Shown here: positions 1 to 28,592 of the stretch, in pieces
Numbering within the stretch: the stretch's first letter is position 1
How the letters are laid out: every line of letters starts with the position of its first letter
Origin: Chrysomallon squamiferum
Lineage: Eukaryota > Mollusca > Gastropoda > Neomphalida > Peltospiridae
Assembly: GCA_012295275.1 (NCBI GenBank)
Contig: CM022670.1
Location: forward strand, 20,480,198 to 20,544,197
Reading direction: 5' to 3'
Length of the DNA: 64,000 bases
Position numbers and translations under genes: made by a program
Notes under the pieces: generated by a model
Database searches by the model: none
What the model was told of the DNA's origin: nothing
The model's input: only the letters and a program-made list of their open reading frames with translations

Positions 1-617
1 GTTTAATATTAAAATATTTATTTATCTTTGCACACAAACACACATGCACACAATGTTTTTAAAACTTGTATTTGAGGAAAACAACTTATAGTTCGTATAT
101 ATATATATATATCACAGCACACCCAGTGCCATCATAAGATTTATGTTTTTCGATATGTATATATTCTTTTCTTCTGATATTATACAGGTTAACGCTAAAG
201 ATTCACTTCAGTGCACTTTCTCAAATTCAAAAAAAAAAAAAAAAAAAAAAAAATCAGAACAACAACAAACTACTTAAATAATCATTTCCTGTTTTTTATT
301 AAACCATCAAGTAAAGTAACATAAAAGGATAATGTTCTAAAGATTTTATCAGAGAAAATTATAAGCAAAATGCACATTCAGTTATAAAAAAATATTAAAC
401 GTGAACCTTACAAACAGTGAGTAACGAAAAATATATGCATATAATTTGCATAATAATATACTGAAATCTTGCTGTGATTCAAACGGTATTTTTGAAGACG
501 AAACATATCTTGATACACTGTTATCCTGTACAAAGTAGTTAATTTTAATCGTCTCTACGTTAATAATAAATAAATTATATATAACAGTTACTGTATTATG
601 CATTTCAAATTATTTAA

Positions 618-745
618 TAACGGTAGAGTTATAGCAAATATATCTAAGTATTTCACCGCATTATTTAAGGATTTTACTTTTGAGGGTGTCTAATTCTACT
701 TTGGATTTTAAATCCATATGTGAACGATATAGTTTTCCTGATACC
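618..745 (-). pseudogene. relic of a DXD glycosyltransferase 3' end
   Basis: The reverse complement translates, with stops and shifts, into a decayed version of the C-terminus of the glycosyltransferase at 4167-5238. A V-H-I-W-like stretch matches VIHLWF, and GEILRYICYNSTVIK matches GELFRYIYYGNSRIIK. In-frame stops show it is dead. It suggests that this glycosyltransferase type was once present here in at least two copies. Confidence 0.6.
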
Positions 746-767
746 ATACTAATGAGTTATTTCTGGT

Positions 768-782
768 GAGAGAGAGAGAGAG

Positions 783-877
<95 letters not shown>
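768..877. repeat. (GA)n microsatellite with a short (AC)n interruption
   Basis: About 110 bp of near-pure GA dinucleotides. The open frames across it are simple-sequence artefacts. Confidence 0.95.
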
Positions 878-881
<4 letters not shown>

Positions 882-1099
882 TTTGGTGCTATTTCACCGA
901 ATATTATTCATGTACACATGCGCACTCATAATATACACGGTCCATATACACATATATATTCATAATATAGTACGTGATGTTCAGATTACTTATGAAATAA
1001 ACCAGTGAAACTAACCATATATAATGCTGTTCTTAATTTATATTTCCATATATATATATTCTTTATTTATTGCTTTCATAAACATGTTTCAAGACTTAC

Positions 1100-1665
1100 T
1101 CCAAAGTTTTTTTGCTGTCTCTGGGAAAGCTTCTACTGCCACAACTCGTTTTCCTATTTTAGCTAGTGTTAGAGCATATGCACCCAGATTAGCACCGATG
1201 TCTAGAAAATCCATGGTCTTGTCTTTTGTCATGATATCAGTGACCATTTTCATCAGTTCAGGTTCCCACTTGCATTTCTGTATTATTGATCTCGATACAA
1301 ATCTGTCCGTTTGTTTAGGGTAGACATATATCGGTACATTTCCAGCCATTGTTTTTAAATTTGTTTTCACGGTGTTGTTTATCTGGACAGTCTATATCTG
1401 ACGGTTTCCACCTGCCGTCATGTCTGACAAGAACACTGCACGAACAAACGCCTGTTTTTGTCTTTAACGAAGTAAAATACTGTTTCAGTATGGAATCCGT
1501 TGGTGACTTCATATTATCTGGCGTGTTGATGCTGGCTGAAAACATGTCCCAAGGAGAGTTCAGATCAGGCGAATGCCACATGCATTTGACAAATAATGTT
1601 ATTATCATTAACAAAAACAAAATTCGCCATTTACCGCACACCAACAATTTATTCATTTCAAACAA
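1100..1665 (-). pseudogene. FkbM-type methyltransferase 5' exon, frameshifted
   Basis: The N-terminus reads as a type II membrane anchor (hydrophobic residues about 15-28, ILFLLMIITLFVKC) followed by a lumenal stem. About 90 codons in, near 1385, the frame changes by one base. The new frame contains the SAM-binding motif FLDIGANLGAYAL and then VVAVEAFPE, typical of FkbM-family methyltransferases. The exon ends at a good donor (gtaagt on the minus strand, 1099-1094), so the rest of the catalytic domain should lie at lower coordinates; I did not find it in bases 1-1090. The frame change could be a real lesion or a sequencing error. The family assignment is firm, functional status is not. Confidence 0.65.
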
Positions 1666-1699
1666 ATTAAATTGTATTTTCTTCTATCTGAACAAGTAA

Positions 1700-4160
1700 G
1701 GAAAGAATATATATTATATACACACACACATCTAATACTTTTGAAAACACATTCAACAGATTTTGCTGTTGAATGCACATTTGAATTTTATTTCTCAGAT
1801 TTTGTTAGCAATAAAATATATTAAATGATATATTTAACTATTGCATTAAGTGAAGTGTAACTATTAGCTGGTATTCCCGTTATAATAATTGTTTTAACTG
1901 GAGTGAAAGACGCGGTAGTGATAAATGACAAATTGACTCAATGTTTGTTTAACGACACTCCAAAGTAATAATCTGCTGCTGGGTGTCATTGTATGATCAC
2001 AGTGGTGATACGTATAACAAAATGTGTCCGTGAAAAAAGCTGCTTTATTATATTTTGAACTGTATATAATTAATAGAATCGAAATACGAACTATAATCGC
2101 AGACATAGTTTAAAATATATGATAAAAATGAACTATAGTACTAACGAAAAGAGCAGAACATCAGTGTATTCATTGAGCTATCGAATAATTACAAATAAAA
2201 TTAAATCGTAATATTTTGTACCTATTAAAATTATTCCTACCCTTTAAAATTACAATCTATGTAGATAACTTAATAAGAAATAAGTAATGCAAAATAATTT
2301 GATTCATTGTCTTCAGTATGTTAATTAATGCAAGACTTCGTTTTCTTTTCCTGAAAATATTCAGAACATTTACAGGGTAGGAACAATAGATAGGTTGTCC
2401 ACGACTAACTGAATTTAGACAGACACATACATAAGTGTGCTATTATATGCAACAAAAGAAAAAATTTCAGCAACGTTTATTTAAGCAATCTCAACATTCC
2501 TTTCTTCTGTTTGTTGTGCAACCAATGGATGCCGCGCATCAACACGTTATATAGGAATGTAAACGACGAAGACAAAAACCAATCAGATGATGTGGCGATA
2601 AACTCAATGAGCACTAGTCAGGGAGCATCTGGTAAAGGATAGCACAAGACAGAAAAGTACGTCAACATTTTGACGATTTGGCTACACAATGATACTGATT
2701 AAAATACATGAATTAGAAAAATCAGTTTAAAAAACAAATCGCCGTTCTTTTTCTTTCTTTTGAATATAGTAATCACGCATAGATATTCTCAAATAAATTA
2801 TTTCACTATATTTGTATTTAAAGAAGATCATCACTTTAAAAAAGTTTAAATATTTTGCTTGATGAAAATATTAAACTGCCGTAGGAAATTGGGCTAAAAA
2901 GTGTATGAGTTGGTTTCTTTCTTTTCGTTTATTTTTAAATTTTTATTTTGTTTTGTTTTGTTTGTTTGTTTGCTTATTTGTTGTTGTTGTTTTAGTTACT
3001 TAAAATTTTAAAATGTTAATTATAGAATTGGGCTTTTATGTAAAATTCAAAATACAAGAAATGAGAAAACGCCTTCGGTATTCTAATACCAATATTTCAG
3101 ACTGTGTCTTGAGTAAGCTTGCTAAGTAAATTTTAGGTTTCGCGCTATATCATCATGACCAGTACTGGGAGGCGTGTATAGATTTAACATTAATAGAAAA
3201 ATATATAGTAATTTAAATGTTATTACGGCAATAATAATGATTCAGAAGCATATGGTGTGGGTTTTGTTGTTGGTGTTTCTTTTGTGTGTTTTTGTTAAAG
3301 GTTGTCATGGGGCTTCTAAAGAAAGTCGCATGTGACTCGTCACATAACCAAGTTAGAACCCAGCAACAGTCTTAACACTCTTTCTCCAAAATAGCGTTAA
3401 CTGTTCATATAAATATAATTCATATATGATGATGATGATACTGTCAGGACCTGTGTGAAAAACTATGAAAGTAACATTCCTTAAAAAACGCGTTCTGACT
3501 CAGATTGTTTAATTATCATGAAATAAAATATTTCCATATTGGTGTAATTACCACCACTGTCATGTGTATGTTGTAACGTAATATGCACATGTATAAAAAT
3601 TATTTTAGCAATAATGTTATAATTTTATTAATACCGTTAATACCACCGACCATGCGTCCTTGCAAAACATTATCTTTTCATTATAGATTTAATTATTGGT
3701 TGCTACATCGAAATAAACGATTAATTAAAAGTGTACATACAAATTGATATGACCTGTATTTTCGTATGAATAATAATTTACAAAAACATATCTATCTATC
3801 TATCTGCTTAAAATCTTGAAAATTAATAATTTTGATGCTTATTCGATATCTGTTATAATTTGTTTTAATAATATATACATATTTTTCATATACAGAAAAA
3901 ATATAACAAACTATTTAATGATATGCAGGTGACACTTTATTAAGAAAATTTGGCTAATTATGTTATATGTTTTACATAAATTATCGTGAACAACAATAAG
4001 AACGAGAACCAAATAAAATAAAGAAAAAATCAAAGAAAATTAGAAAAATAAAATAAAATAAAAATGTAAACAACAATTAAATCTTAATAAGAGTATTAAA
4101 CATTACTTGAAAAGTCCAGTGCAATTTTAATTGTGTTTCTATTGCTCTTCTGATATCCAG
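1700..4160. other. intergenic region without a recognisable gene
   Basis: AT-rich sequence with short tracts and the SINE fragment listed separately. No conserved ORF, RNA gene or EGF relic was seen on either strand. Confidence 0.5.
1942..1998 (+). repeat. truncated mollusc-type SINE fragment
   Basis: Begins TGTTTGTTTAACGACACT and continues into a GCTGCTGGGTGTCA-like segment. This matches, from memory, the non-tRNA end of a widespread molluscan SINE, and it resembles the copies at 36411-36710 and 57311-57610. Confidence 0.55.
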
Positions 4161-4166
4161 TTACAG

Positions 4167-5238
4167 TTACTTAATAATGCGAGAATTACCATAGTAAATA
4201 TATCTAAATAATTCACCAACGGTATTATTTAATGTTTTTATCATTTCAGAATTGTAATTCAGCTTTCGAAAAGTAAACCACAAATGAATGACATAGTTCT
4301 TCTTTTTCCAGTCAAACTTTTCCCCGATAGCATAAAGCTGATTCATTCCTTTTATGTCATAATTAGGACGACAGATAGATGATTTTTCTGTATGAATTAA
4401 ATTTCTGTATTTGATAGCTAACTGGGCTGGAAGCTGAATCGAATGTTCGTTCCAGACTTTGTCATTAAACGTTGAGTAATTCGAATGCCATATCTTCATG
4501 AAGTCAGACCAAGGTACAGCTATCAGCACACCATTGCACAAACCATTGTCACTTTCGTATCCCATTACCATTTCGTATTTCAGTAAAGGGTCCAAATGTT
4601 TAACAACAATCGAATCCAAATCAAAATACATTCCTCCAAATTCTAGCACAGCTTCCAGGCGCATGACGTCAGAGATATGTGGGGAACTTTTACTGGTCGA
4701 CCATATATTTCTGTTGGAATTTGTTTCTTAATTAGATATAGCTTATGAACCTTTCGTCGCATTTCTTTAAAATATATTCCCTTTGGCATGCAATCAATCC
4801 ATAAATATATTCGGTCAGGTTGCAAAAGTTTCTGTGCTGCTAAAAATGCTATCATGTAATGAAACAGAAAAGGTTTCTGTTCCGGTTCAAGACAGGAAAG
4901 CCAGACGAAGTGTACCAAACTTGGAACAACTCGACGATCGTGTTTTATAGTTTTGTTAGCATTTGTTTAAAAGTTTTATTCCTGTGGTAAATATAATATT
5001 CCACAGATTTATTTTCTTTGCATATGTTGGGTTCCAAGCATAAATAATTATTTTGTTCAGAAACACCAGAATAATTTTTTCTTACATCTTGCTTAGAATC
5101 GTCGGAAGTCTGGAAAGCAGATTTCCTTAAGTAATTTTCTAAATTGATATTCGAATCCAGAAAGAGATAAACCAAAACAGGTATTACTATTAAATTGCAG
5201 AATACGATTTTGAAGAAGGTTCTTTCACAAGTTACCAT
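4167..5238 (-). pseudogene. DXD-motif glycosyltransferase, probably inactivated by frameshifts
   Basis: Three consecutive minus-strand frames together make one Gly_transf_sug-type protein. The first (5238-4945) has a short cytoplasmic end and a membrane anchor (IVFCNLIVIPVLVYLFL, about residues 10-27), as in Golgi type II enzymes. The second (from about 4960) carries VHFVWL and IYLWID. The third (4679-4167) carries the donor-binding FGGMYFDLDS motif, with the DLD acid triplet intact, and a C-terminal LWFTFRKL segment. Frame changes fall near 4960 and near 4672, the latter looking like an extra CT in a TCTCT run. No splice signals explain either change, so a young pseudogene is likely; assembly error is the alternative. 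The sugar specificity cannot be read from the sequence. Confidence 0.65.
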
Positions 5239-5931
5239 TTTAATGCCGTGCTAGGGTAAAAAAAAAGTATAAATCCTGTTGACATTCATATCTTTACATT
5301 TTGTAGTAAGTAAGTTTCTATTCTAGGAATTTATTTTTATCTTAGTAAATAGTAGATTTTTTTAAAAATAACTATTTCTAACAATCCTTAAGAGAAAAGG
5401 TCTGATGTTTTAGACCATAGGTTTCTCTTTGTCAACGTTGTTTTCATGTGTCTGTCAACAACAGGACATATATATATATATATTCTAGAAATATTTATGT
5501 AATATGTCACAGGAAAATGGTGTAAAACTGATTTAACATAGAATATCATTTATTAAGTTTTCCATTCAATTATTAGAAACAAATATTATTATAATTGGTG
5601 TAAACTGGGTTTACTGGATGTTATTATATTTTAATTATGTGAAAAAAAGAAAAAACAAAAACAAAAACGAAGGTTTAAATGAATACAAAAAATAAAAAGA
5701 AAATAAAAATAAAAATAATAATAGTGATCACGTTTGTTACCTGATATATCCTAGGATATCTTGAATAAATGCTGAAGGAAACGCCAGACAATACGAATGC
5801 AGTTTTTGCTCAGAACTCCGAACACATCTGTTTTCAATGAAGAATTATACTTGTTACAAATATGAATATGTTCAAAAATAAATTATAGATACAGACTAAC
5901 AGATGCAATTTAAATAAATTATTCTGAATAT

Positions 5932-6299
5932 CCTAGAGATGGGGTACGCGACCTGCGGCCGTGGGAAGGATGTCGCCTCATCACATTTAACATCTCATTT
6001 GAAATATAACGAGGCTGCGTGTCAGTATAAACATTCATACACCATCAGTTTCCTCTGACTGTTGTTTGATGCCGTACACAACAAGGCATCCAGTATTCAT
6101 TTTCAGATCCGAGGCTTTTAAAGTTGTTATTTAATAAAAGTAATAAATAGTATTAAGTCACAGTGATTCATTGTTAGAAAATTATACAAAATCATATATG
6201 TTACGCTTTCAATTTTAATGACATTTGTGCGGCCGTACTGGCAGTGACGTTAAAGCTTTGCGGCCTATAAGATCAGAAAGTTTGCGTATCCCTGTTCTG
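5932..6299. mobile_element. putative non-autonomous hAT-like element
   Basis: The ends are imperfect inverted repeats: the left end GGGGTACGCGACCTGCGGCC pairs with a right end whose reverse complement contains GGGATACGCAAACTTT, with GCGGCC/GGCCGC nearby. This GCGGCC-rich terminus resembles hAT elements. I could not find a clean 8 bp target duplication and there is no transposase, so the class is tentative. Confidence 0.4.
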
Positions 6300-10642
<4,343 letters not shown>

Positions 10643-10842
10643 NNNNNNNNNNNNNNNNNNNNNNNNNNNNNNNNNNNNNNNNNNNNNNNNNNNNNNNNNN
10701 NNNNNNNNNNNNNNNNNNNNNNNNNNNNNNNNNNNNNNNNNNNNNNNNNNNNNNNNNNNNNNNNNNNNNNNNNNNNNNNNNNNNNNNNNNNNNNNNNNNN
10801 NNNNNNNNNNNNNNNNNNNNNNNNNNNNNNNNNNNNNNNNNN
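10643..10842. other. assembly gap, 200 N
   Basis: Exactly 200 undetermined bases, a typical fixed-size scaffold gap, ending about 190 bp before the start codon of receptor gene 1. Promoter sequence or a 5' UTR exon may be missing. Confidence 0.99.
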
Positions 10843-11034
10843 TCTAGATGTAAACTTCCCGGTTTAACAATAAATCTTCTCCCGTTTTCAGTGTAACTTC
10901 ACTTTGACATATAAATAACAACAGTGGAGCTATTTTACTCAAGTTGATTTTCTCAGTTTGCTTATATACATAAATGAATATTAACTCTACATAAATAGTG
11001 TATATCGCTAAATATTTTCCTTATCGCTGTCATA

Positions 11035-22278
<11,244 letters not shown>

Positions 22279-23855
22279 GGATCACCATGATACAAGGATA
22301 TAAAGACAAACAAACGAAACAAACAAACAAACAAACAAACAGACAAACAAATAAATAAATAAATAAATAAATAAGTAAGTAAGTAAGTGAATAAATAAAT
22401 AATAATAGCTTCTTATTTTATAAAGTAAATAAATAAAACAATAATGAAATAAATAAATAATAATAAAAACCTCATATGTTTATCAGATAGATGAAAGGAC
22501 TTAGAAAATATATACCTAATATTTATTGACAAATTGCAGCAACAGGTAGCATTTAACAACAGCAGTAATGATTTTGTAAGAAAGTTATATTACTTAATTT
22601 CATATTATTTTATATATTTAAGTGCTTTACATTAATGCTTGAAACTTTATTTACAATCAAGTTCAATGTATTCAGAGTATATTCTAGATTCACTGTTACA
22701 TACATGTATTTTGCTGTTTGAACCTTTTATTTATACTAATATTTTCATTATGTTCAATACACTTTATGTCTTTAATACACATAAAATGTGTAATGCTTGA
22801 ATAGGTTAATTCAGGTTAAATTTCAAAATTCTGGTTAGGATATAATGGTATTCATATCTAACCGTTGTCTGATTTTTTTTTTTAAATGCTTGTAATGTCA
22901 GTGATAATTTTACACTAATAACTAAATACATCATTGTTTTAATTATATTACTTGTTTTGCAACAATGAAACTTGTATCGCATTACATTTTGAAGAAAATG
23001 AATTAGATACATTAGAATATATAAAATGAGTATAACTTTAAATTTATATGATACATATTTTAGTCTTTGCCCAACGAAGGAAAAGTATAATATTTTTGAA
23101 TGTAATATAATTCAATATATTATAATACAATACAAATAAAATACAATACGGTACAAATAATTAAATAAAGTAAATCATATCAAAAATAAAATAAAATAAA
23201 ATAAAATAAAAGTATTTTAAATAAAATAAAATAAAATAAAATAAAATAAAATAAAATAAAATAAAATAAATAAATATAAAGTAAAACAATTAAATTAAAA
23301 GCTATTTCAGTAAAAACAATATCGCTAATTTTGTATTTATATAAATATATGTTATATATTTTTATGCTTTATGAATATATTTCTTTGTATTCTAACTGTT
23401 CTGTCTGGAAATAGCATTCAAGCTAGACAACAACGTAAATTTTATTTGTGAAAACATAATAAAATATTTAATCTAATGTTTGTTATTATGTTTGTGTTTT
23501 CGAGTTATATTATGACTGGTATGTGCTGTGGATATTTAATTATAAAATTTTACGCTGTAGTGTACTGTTTATTATTATTATTGTAGTAGTTATTATTAAT
23601 AATAGCAGTAGTAGTAGTAGTAGTAGTAGTTGTTGTAATAGCAGTGGAATTAGTAGTGGTAGTTGTAGTAGTAGTAGTGGCTGTTATATCATTATCAGTA
23701 ACGCAATCATCATCATCATCATATCATATTATTATTATTATTATTATTATTATGGAACTGTGCAAAATTACCTAATTTATTTTAATTTTTAAAACGATTT
23801 TTCTTTATAATTTAAATATTCTTATTTACATAAAGTAATGCAAATTACATTGATT
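22279..23855. other. 3' flank of gene 1, no further gene
   Basis: Begins with AAAC/AAAT-type tetranucleotide runs containing several AATAAA hexamers, so the polyadenylation site cannot be fixed. It includes an ATAAA pentanucleotide tract (23183-23272) and AGT/ATT tracts near 23600-23750. Part of this flank recurs at 38452-38960, 41180-41720 and 59354-59790. Confidence 0.55.
23183..23272. repeat. (AAAAT)n pentanucleotide tract
   Basis: Near-perfect ATAAA units interrupted once near 23210. Confidence 0.9.
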
Positions 23856-23859
23856 GGTT

Positions 23860-24020
23860 GCTAAGTTACCTGCTTTGGAATATCGGAATGACACGGATTC
23901 ACAAAAGCAGCGAATCACACTGACACAAAAGCTTTTGTATGAAAGAGGAACAAGCGTTTTATGTCAAGTGCAACACTTCAGCATAATTCTCATTGTTTTC
24001 ATTTATTGTTTTATTATTTA
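23860..24020 (+). repeat. relic of the gene 2 upstream flank
   Basis: Resembles 28700-28830 and 45050-45160 (GACACAAAA, CAAGTGCAACACTTCA, ATTGTTTTCATTTA blocks), which lie about 1.1 kb upstream of the gene 2 and 3 start codons. Confidence 0.55.
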
Positions 24021-24177
24021 TAGAAAATAGATAAGAATTTAAAAAAAAATTAAATTACTGTACAATATATTTTATTCTTAGAATACAGCCATCTTAGTTC
24101 CGGTAATTTTTTTTTCTTTGATAATTATTACTGTTGAAATTATTTCGCGTATGATTCAAAACTTCATGTAATGACCC

Positions 24178-24255
24178 TGCAAGAACGGCAACTCTTGGTG
24201 CAATTCAAGTACTGGATAATGCGTAGCAGGCTGTAAATCAGGATGGAAATGGTTA
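24178..24255 (+). pseudogene. broken EGF exon, CKNDNS type
   Basis: Reads CKNGNSWCNSSTG, stop, CVAGCKSGWKW. It is a decayed relative of the exons at 20695, 32748 and 53633. The first half of the module is missing. Confidence 0.7.
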
Positions 24256-24529
24256 AACTCTTTATATAAAAAAATAAATAATAAAAAACAAAAACTTTTG
24301 ATTCTTATATTTATAACCGATTCCAGGAAACCATCAAAAGGCTGTCGTTTGATCATGTAGGGGGGAAAACGTAAGAAATTTTCCATTAATATTTTTCATT
24401 TATTATTTTATATAAGGACACTTATAATGGTATCCTTCATTTGATACAGTATGAATAATGCAAACTCTGTAGCTTATATTTATATTTTTTACAAAAGTAT
24501 TTTAGAATTTTAATAAATTTATTCTAATA

Positions 24530-24652
24530 TTCGAACGTTCTTTTTGGGAATATGGAGAAAGCTGCCAGTGTACAGAGAGACGTGTGATCCAGAGAGAGGT
24601 GAATGTATTGATAGATGCCTTGACAGGTTGAACGGAATAGCATGTACTGAAA
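24530..24652 (+). pseudogene. broken EGF exon, CSFWEYGE type
   Basis: Matches the last EGF exon of gene 2 (33182-33325) but lacks the segment encoding the RRCYGRQ region, which shifts the frame. A (TAA)n tract follows its old donor, as in gene 2. Confidence 0.75.
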
Positions 24653-24678
24653 GTATACTGCGAATGTACCCTGGAAAA

Positions 24679-24692
24679 TAATAATAATAATG

Positions 24693-24748
<56 letters not shown>
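24679..24748. repeat. (TAA)n tract
   Basis: Homologous in position to the (TAA)n after the last EGF exon of genes 2 and 3. Confidence 0.9.
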
Positions 24749-24749
<1 letters not shown>

Positions 24750-24768
24750 TTCATACACAGTTACACAG

Positions 24769-24834
24769 TTAGGTTGTGTGTCTCTCTGAGAATATTTATT
24801 ACCCTTTTTGTAATTTCTGGTTTAATCATTGATA
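24769..24834 (+). pseudogene. relic of a gene 2-type membrane exon
   Basis: Aligns with 33600-33680: VGxCVSL and LVISGLII remnants, including the old donor context GATAGATAAG in place of GCTAGGTAAG. An in-frame TGA follows the first part. Confidence 0.65.
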
Positions 24835-25009
24835 GATAAGAACTGATTCCTGTACCATTTGTTTAGATTGCTGCATGTTAATGGAAAATTTGATTATCAA
24901 CTTTAAACTTTATTTTCTTAATTTTTTGTTTACTGATATTTGATATTCAAAACTCTTAAAATAAAATAAAATATTAAAAAATCATAATTACATACTGATT
25001 TGAAATGAC

Positions 25010-25052
25010 TTTTTGAAAATCAATAGTCGACTCACCCAACATATAAAATACA

Positions 25053-25084
<32 letters not shown>

Positions 25085-25290
25085 CATATACATATATATA
25101 TGATTGTTTTCATATTAACATGCCTATCAATATTTCAAACTTCTGCGTTATTTTCTTTAAAAACTGGATACAACATTAATTATTAACATTTACATTTCTG
25201 AGCGATTTAATTAGGTTGTCTCGAGACAATTATTAATGTGTGATTGGAAACACATAAAAGTGAAAATTACCACATAAACTTGCGAGTGGT
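25010..25290 (+). repeat. relic of gene 2-type 3' flank
   Basis: Shares the run AATTAGGTTGTCT and GTGATTGGAAACACATAAAA with 43080-43265, and its first part with 35265-35375. It marks the end of a collapsed receptor unit. Confidence 0.6.
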
Positions 25291-25704
25291 GATAACGGTA
25301 AACCGTGTTTTTATCTTACCTAGTGGAACCTTTAATCATACCCTAATAGGGCCTCGTTCAAGCTGTGGAACGTTCTCTCAGCGATATTTAGATGTACTGT
25401 CCTAACTTATTCACTAAGCCACGGATCGCAATTTAGGTTATATCTACTTGTAGAATTCGCTGGTAGCTATTTTTTTTACTTATTATAATATTTTATATTG
25501 TTGTACTTTTAAGGTATCGTTTTTGAAAATGTCGGTAAGATATTTAATATTTATCTAAATGGCTTACTTTAATATATTTTATCATCTCGTAAATAACCTA
25601 TATATATCCTTAAAGTAAGTATGTTAACCATTCATTTCTACAAATATTCCTAACAAAGTTTATTAATCAAATATCTACTGTTAGTTAACAGTAATCCAGT
25701 TACT

Positions 25705-26640
25705 GAAATCGGCTTAGTCCCATCTGGTAGAATTCCAATTTCGTAGAAAGGCTAAATGTGGTTCAGTGGTCTTATTGACATGTTTGGTTTTACCTGTCAT
25801 TATAATGAACTGCTCCAGATTATTTGGAAAGCGATTATTATTGCAAAAATACAGTAATATCTCGCTTAACGATACCACGCTTTAACAACCTTTCTTCTTT
25901 ACAAATTATATAAATAGAAATTTAATTTAATAGTTAATTGCTCGAAATAAATGATACAAATGTATACAATGCATGTTTTTAAGTCCGTTTTCTTTAATTT
26001 TTCGTTGATTCACGAGCTTCTGTCAGCTTTGTTGATCAGTTGACACGTCATACGTGCATCTGATATTCTGATTCTCTTTTGTCTTCTGCTTCGGTTTAGA
26101 CTTAAACTCGTTTGTAATTTACTCTTCCAATATCTCAAAACGAATAACAAATAAACCGGCAAATGCTCATGATAAAAAGAAACGGAAGACAATAACTTTA
26201 AAAACAAAATACATTATCTTAAATGAAACCAAACCCACAATGAGCGGCATATAATTATTTCTTAATGTATTTGTATAAATTGATTTGTAAATGATTTACT
26301 GTTTACTTAATATCTACAATCTATTAAATCATTTATGTCTAAACTGCCGTTTTATTTCTCCTTATTTCACCTCTTTTTTTTTTATGTCAGAACTCATCAG
26401 CGAGAAAGTAACTACTGCTTTTAACCTTAATTCTGTGTAAATTAGTCTCCCGCTTAACGATACCTCACTTCACTATTGGAAATTTGGAACCAATTACATC
26501 TTTAATCTGAGGTATTATTGTAGTATGGATATCGCTTATCGCATAAAGTATGCAAATATGACAAATATCGAAATAATCTATGTATCGAATATAGTGAATG
26601 TAAATAATTAAAAAAGAGGGTATTCATCTAAAAGTATTCC
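25705..26640. repeat. dispersed block, copy 2
   Basis: Second copy of the block at 15235-16145, here intergenic. It interrupts what is contiguous sequence at 43265/43270 in unit B, so it was added between the 25.0 kb relic and unit A. Confidence 0.75.
25852..26520. mobile_element. pogo/Tigger-like non-autonomous element, copy 2
   Basis: Ends CAGTAATATCTC and GAGGTATTATTG flanked by TA (25850-25851, 26521-26522). The flanking sequence is shared with copy 1, so this copy arose by block duplication rather than an independent insertion. Confidence 0.7.
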
Positions 26641-27107
26641 CAATGATTTGGTCCTTCGTATAAACTTTTTCAGTCATAGCCAAAGTATTTGCAGGTCATA
26701 ATATCTTTAGTGTACATACTATTAATATACTATGTCACATATATTGTATAATATGTGCGCAATCTGAATATATATATGTGCATAACGTAAATATGATCAG
26801 TAACAGATATCTTGTACATGTTTAAGCTGAATACGGTTGAATTCGAAAATGTAACTTTCAGATATTCTATTTACTGAATATAAGTAAATTACTCATACGT
26901 AAAATATGTTTTGTTAAAAATTATATTGCTGAATTATTTATTTATAATATTTTTGTCGTATTCTCTTACAGAAGCAAGCCATTTTTCTTTTCTTTCATTC
27001 TTTTTTCGTTTTGTTTTTTAATAGATAGATGAAATTGATGTAAAATTGTTTATTATTGGTTGCTTGTTTTGTAACGGAAAGGAAATGTTTATGAATTAGA
27101 AATGACC

Positions 27108-27143
<36 letters not shown>

Positions 27144-28190
27144 TAATAATAATAATAATAATAACAGTAACAGTAATTATAATAAGAAGAATAACAAGAA
27201 TAACAATAATAATAACAACAATAATAATAGTAATAATATTATAATAATAATAATAATGTTGATGATGATAATGAGAAGGAGGAAGATGATGAAATAATGA
27301 AAAAGTAACAAATCAACAACAAATGAGTTGTGAATGCTTATTCTGCTTTCGGTTGATGTTACATAATCGATTTAGGAACAATGCGTTCCGCCTCTGAATG
27401 TTAAAAAGAAACCAGATGTATGCACAGGCCAAGTTCATTATATACAGAGATAATCAGGTATTGCGGTAGACCAGCTTTTTCTACGAACTGGGAATTCTAC
27501 AAAATGGGAAGATACCCTGAAATCACCTAACAGCTAATGAACACTAGCGAGAGACAAAAGGAATTTTTGTCAGCTCCGCTTTGATGAAATTCAGGGAAGT
27601 CCGCGACGTGTTTATTTACGTAAAAGTCAAAAGAGCCCAGGAATGAGAGAAACCACAAAGAACAAAGAGAAGACACGGGTGGGACGAGGAGTTGGCGGCC
27701 ATTATTAGTCAATTATGTTGGTAACTGTATTTTGCGTTATCTTTGTTTGAAGCAGGGACAAATGGTTATCCTGTTTCTGTATGCTCTGTTTGATTTGTTG
27801 ATCAATTTGATGTAACACTTTTTATGCTCTATAGAGAATTTGAGATATATACTTATTTCTAACTAAACGTGCTAGGGAAAATTAAAAGAATTAAGAATTA
27901 TAGTATTTCATTTAACGCCAATTCAACCACTAAATAATAAGTATGCATGTGTAAAATAAATATTGTGTTTTGTTTTGGTGTTCATAGTGCATACTTGATA
28001 TTAAATATAGTTTATATCTACAGTATATGCAAATATATATATCTATTATAATCAGTCGTCACAGTTTCTTAATTGCACAGTCAGCGGGTCCACCAAAGGT
28101 GAAAACCCTAGTCAAAAAACGAGCCATATTTTAATACTAATACTAGTAATAGGGCCGTTAGCACTTGAAAGCTAACACCTCTTATGCGCT
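26641..28190. other. intergenic, no gene recognised
   Basis: AT-rich. Holds an A-run with trinucleotide tracts near 27110-27260 and, at 27285-27510, the second part of the block shared with 16500-16830. Confidence 0.5.
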
Positions 28191-28197
28191 GGGCCCC

Positions 28198-28455
28198 GTG
28201 ACAGTGGTATGCATGGTTATTTGAACGATTTCGATGTTATAACTGACAGCTGAGAGTTCTGAGTCTTAAATCCAGGATCTGTCGGCTGACAGTCAAAACA
28301 TCGTACGCTGAAATGACCTACATCAGTAATTGCTGAATACCACTCCCCTACAAAGAATGAACAGCTATTGGCCAATCGCAGCTCCCTCTGTACTTCAGAG
28401 GAGTGGTTTAGCTCTGTACTTCAGAGGAGTGGTATTTCTACACATTTACTGCATA
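28198..28455 (+). repeat. cluster-specific repeat R, copy 1
   Basis: About 250 bp with blocks GGTATGCATGGTTATTTG, TCGATGTTATAACTGACAGC and AACTCCCTCTGTACTTCAG shared with 37985-38225, 43270-43490 and 58888-59130. It includes a 10 bp insertion relative to copies 2 and 4, and its frame is closed by stops. It sits at the left edge of unit A. Confidence 0.75.
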
Positions 28456-28551
28456 ATTTTGTCAACGGAAAACTAAATTAAGTTTGAAAGAAATAGATAC
28501 ATCTAGTTAGATAAATTACAAAGCTGTATATAATTATTGTGTGTATGTACG

Positions 28552-28592
<41 letters not shown>

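Noticed and set aside
24156-24386. Minus-strand frame over the EGF relic at 24.2 kb, and similar ones at 32671 and 53556
   Set aside because: Antisense shadows of the CKNDNS-type EGF exon; the real signal is on the plus strand.
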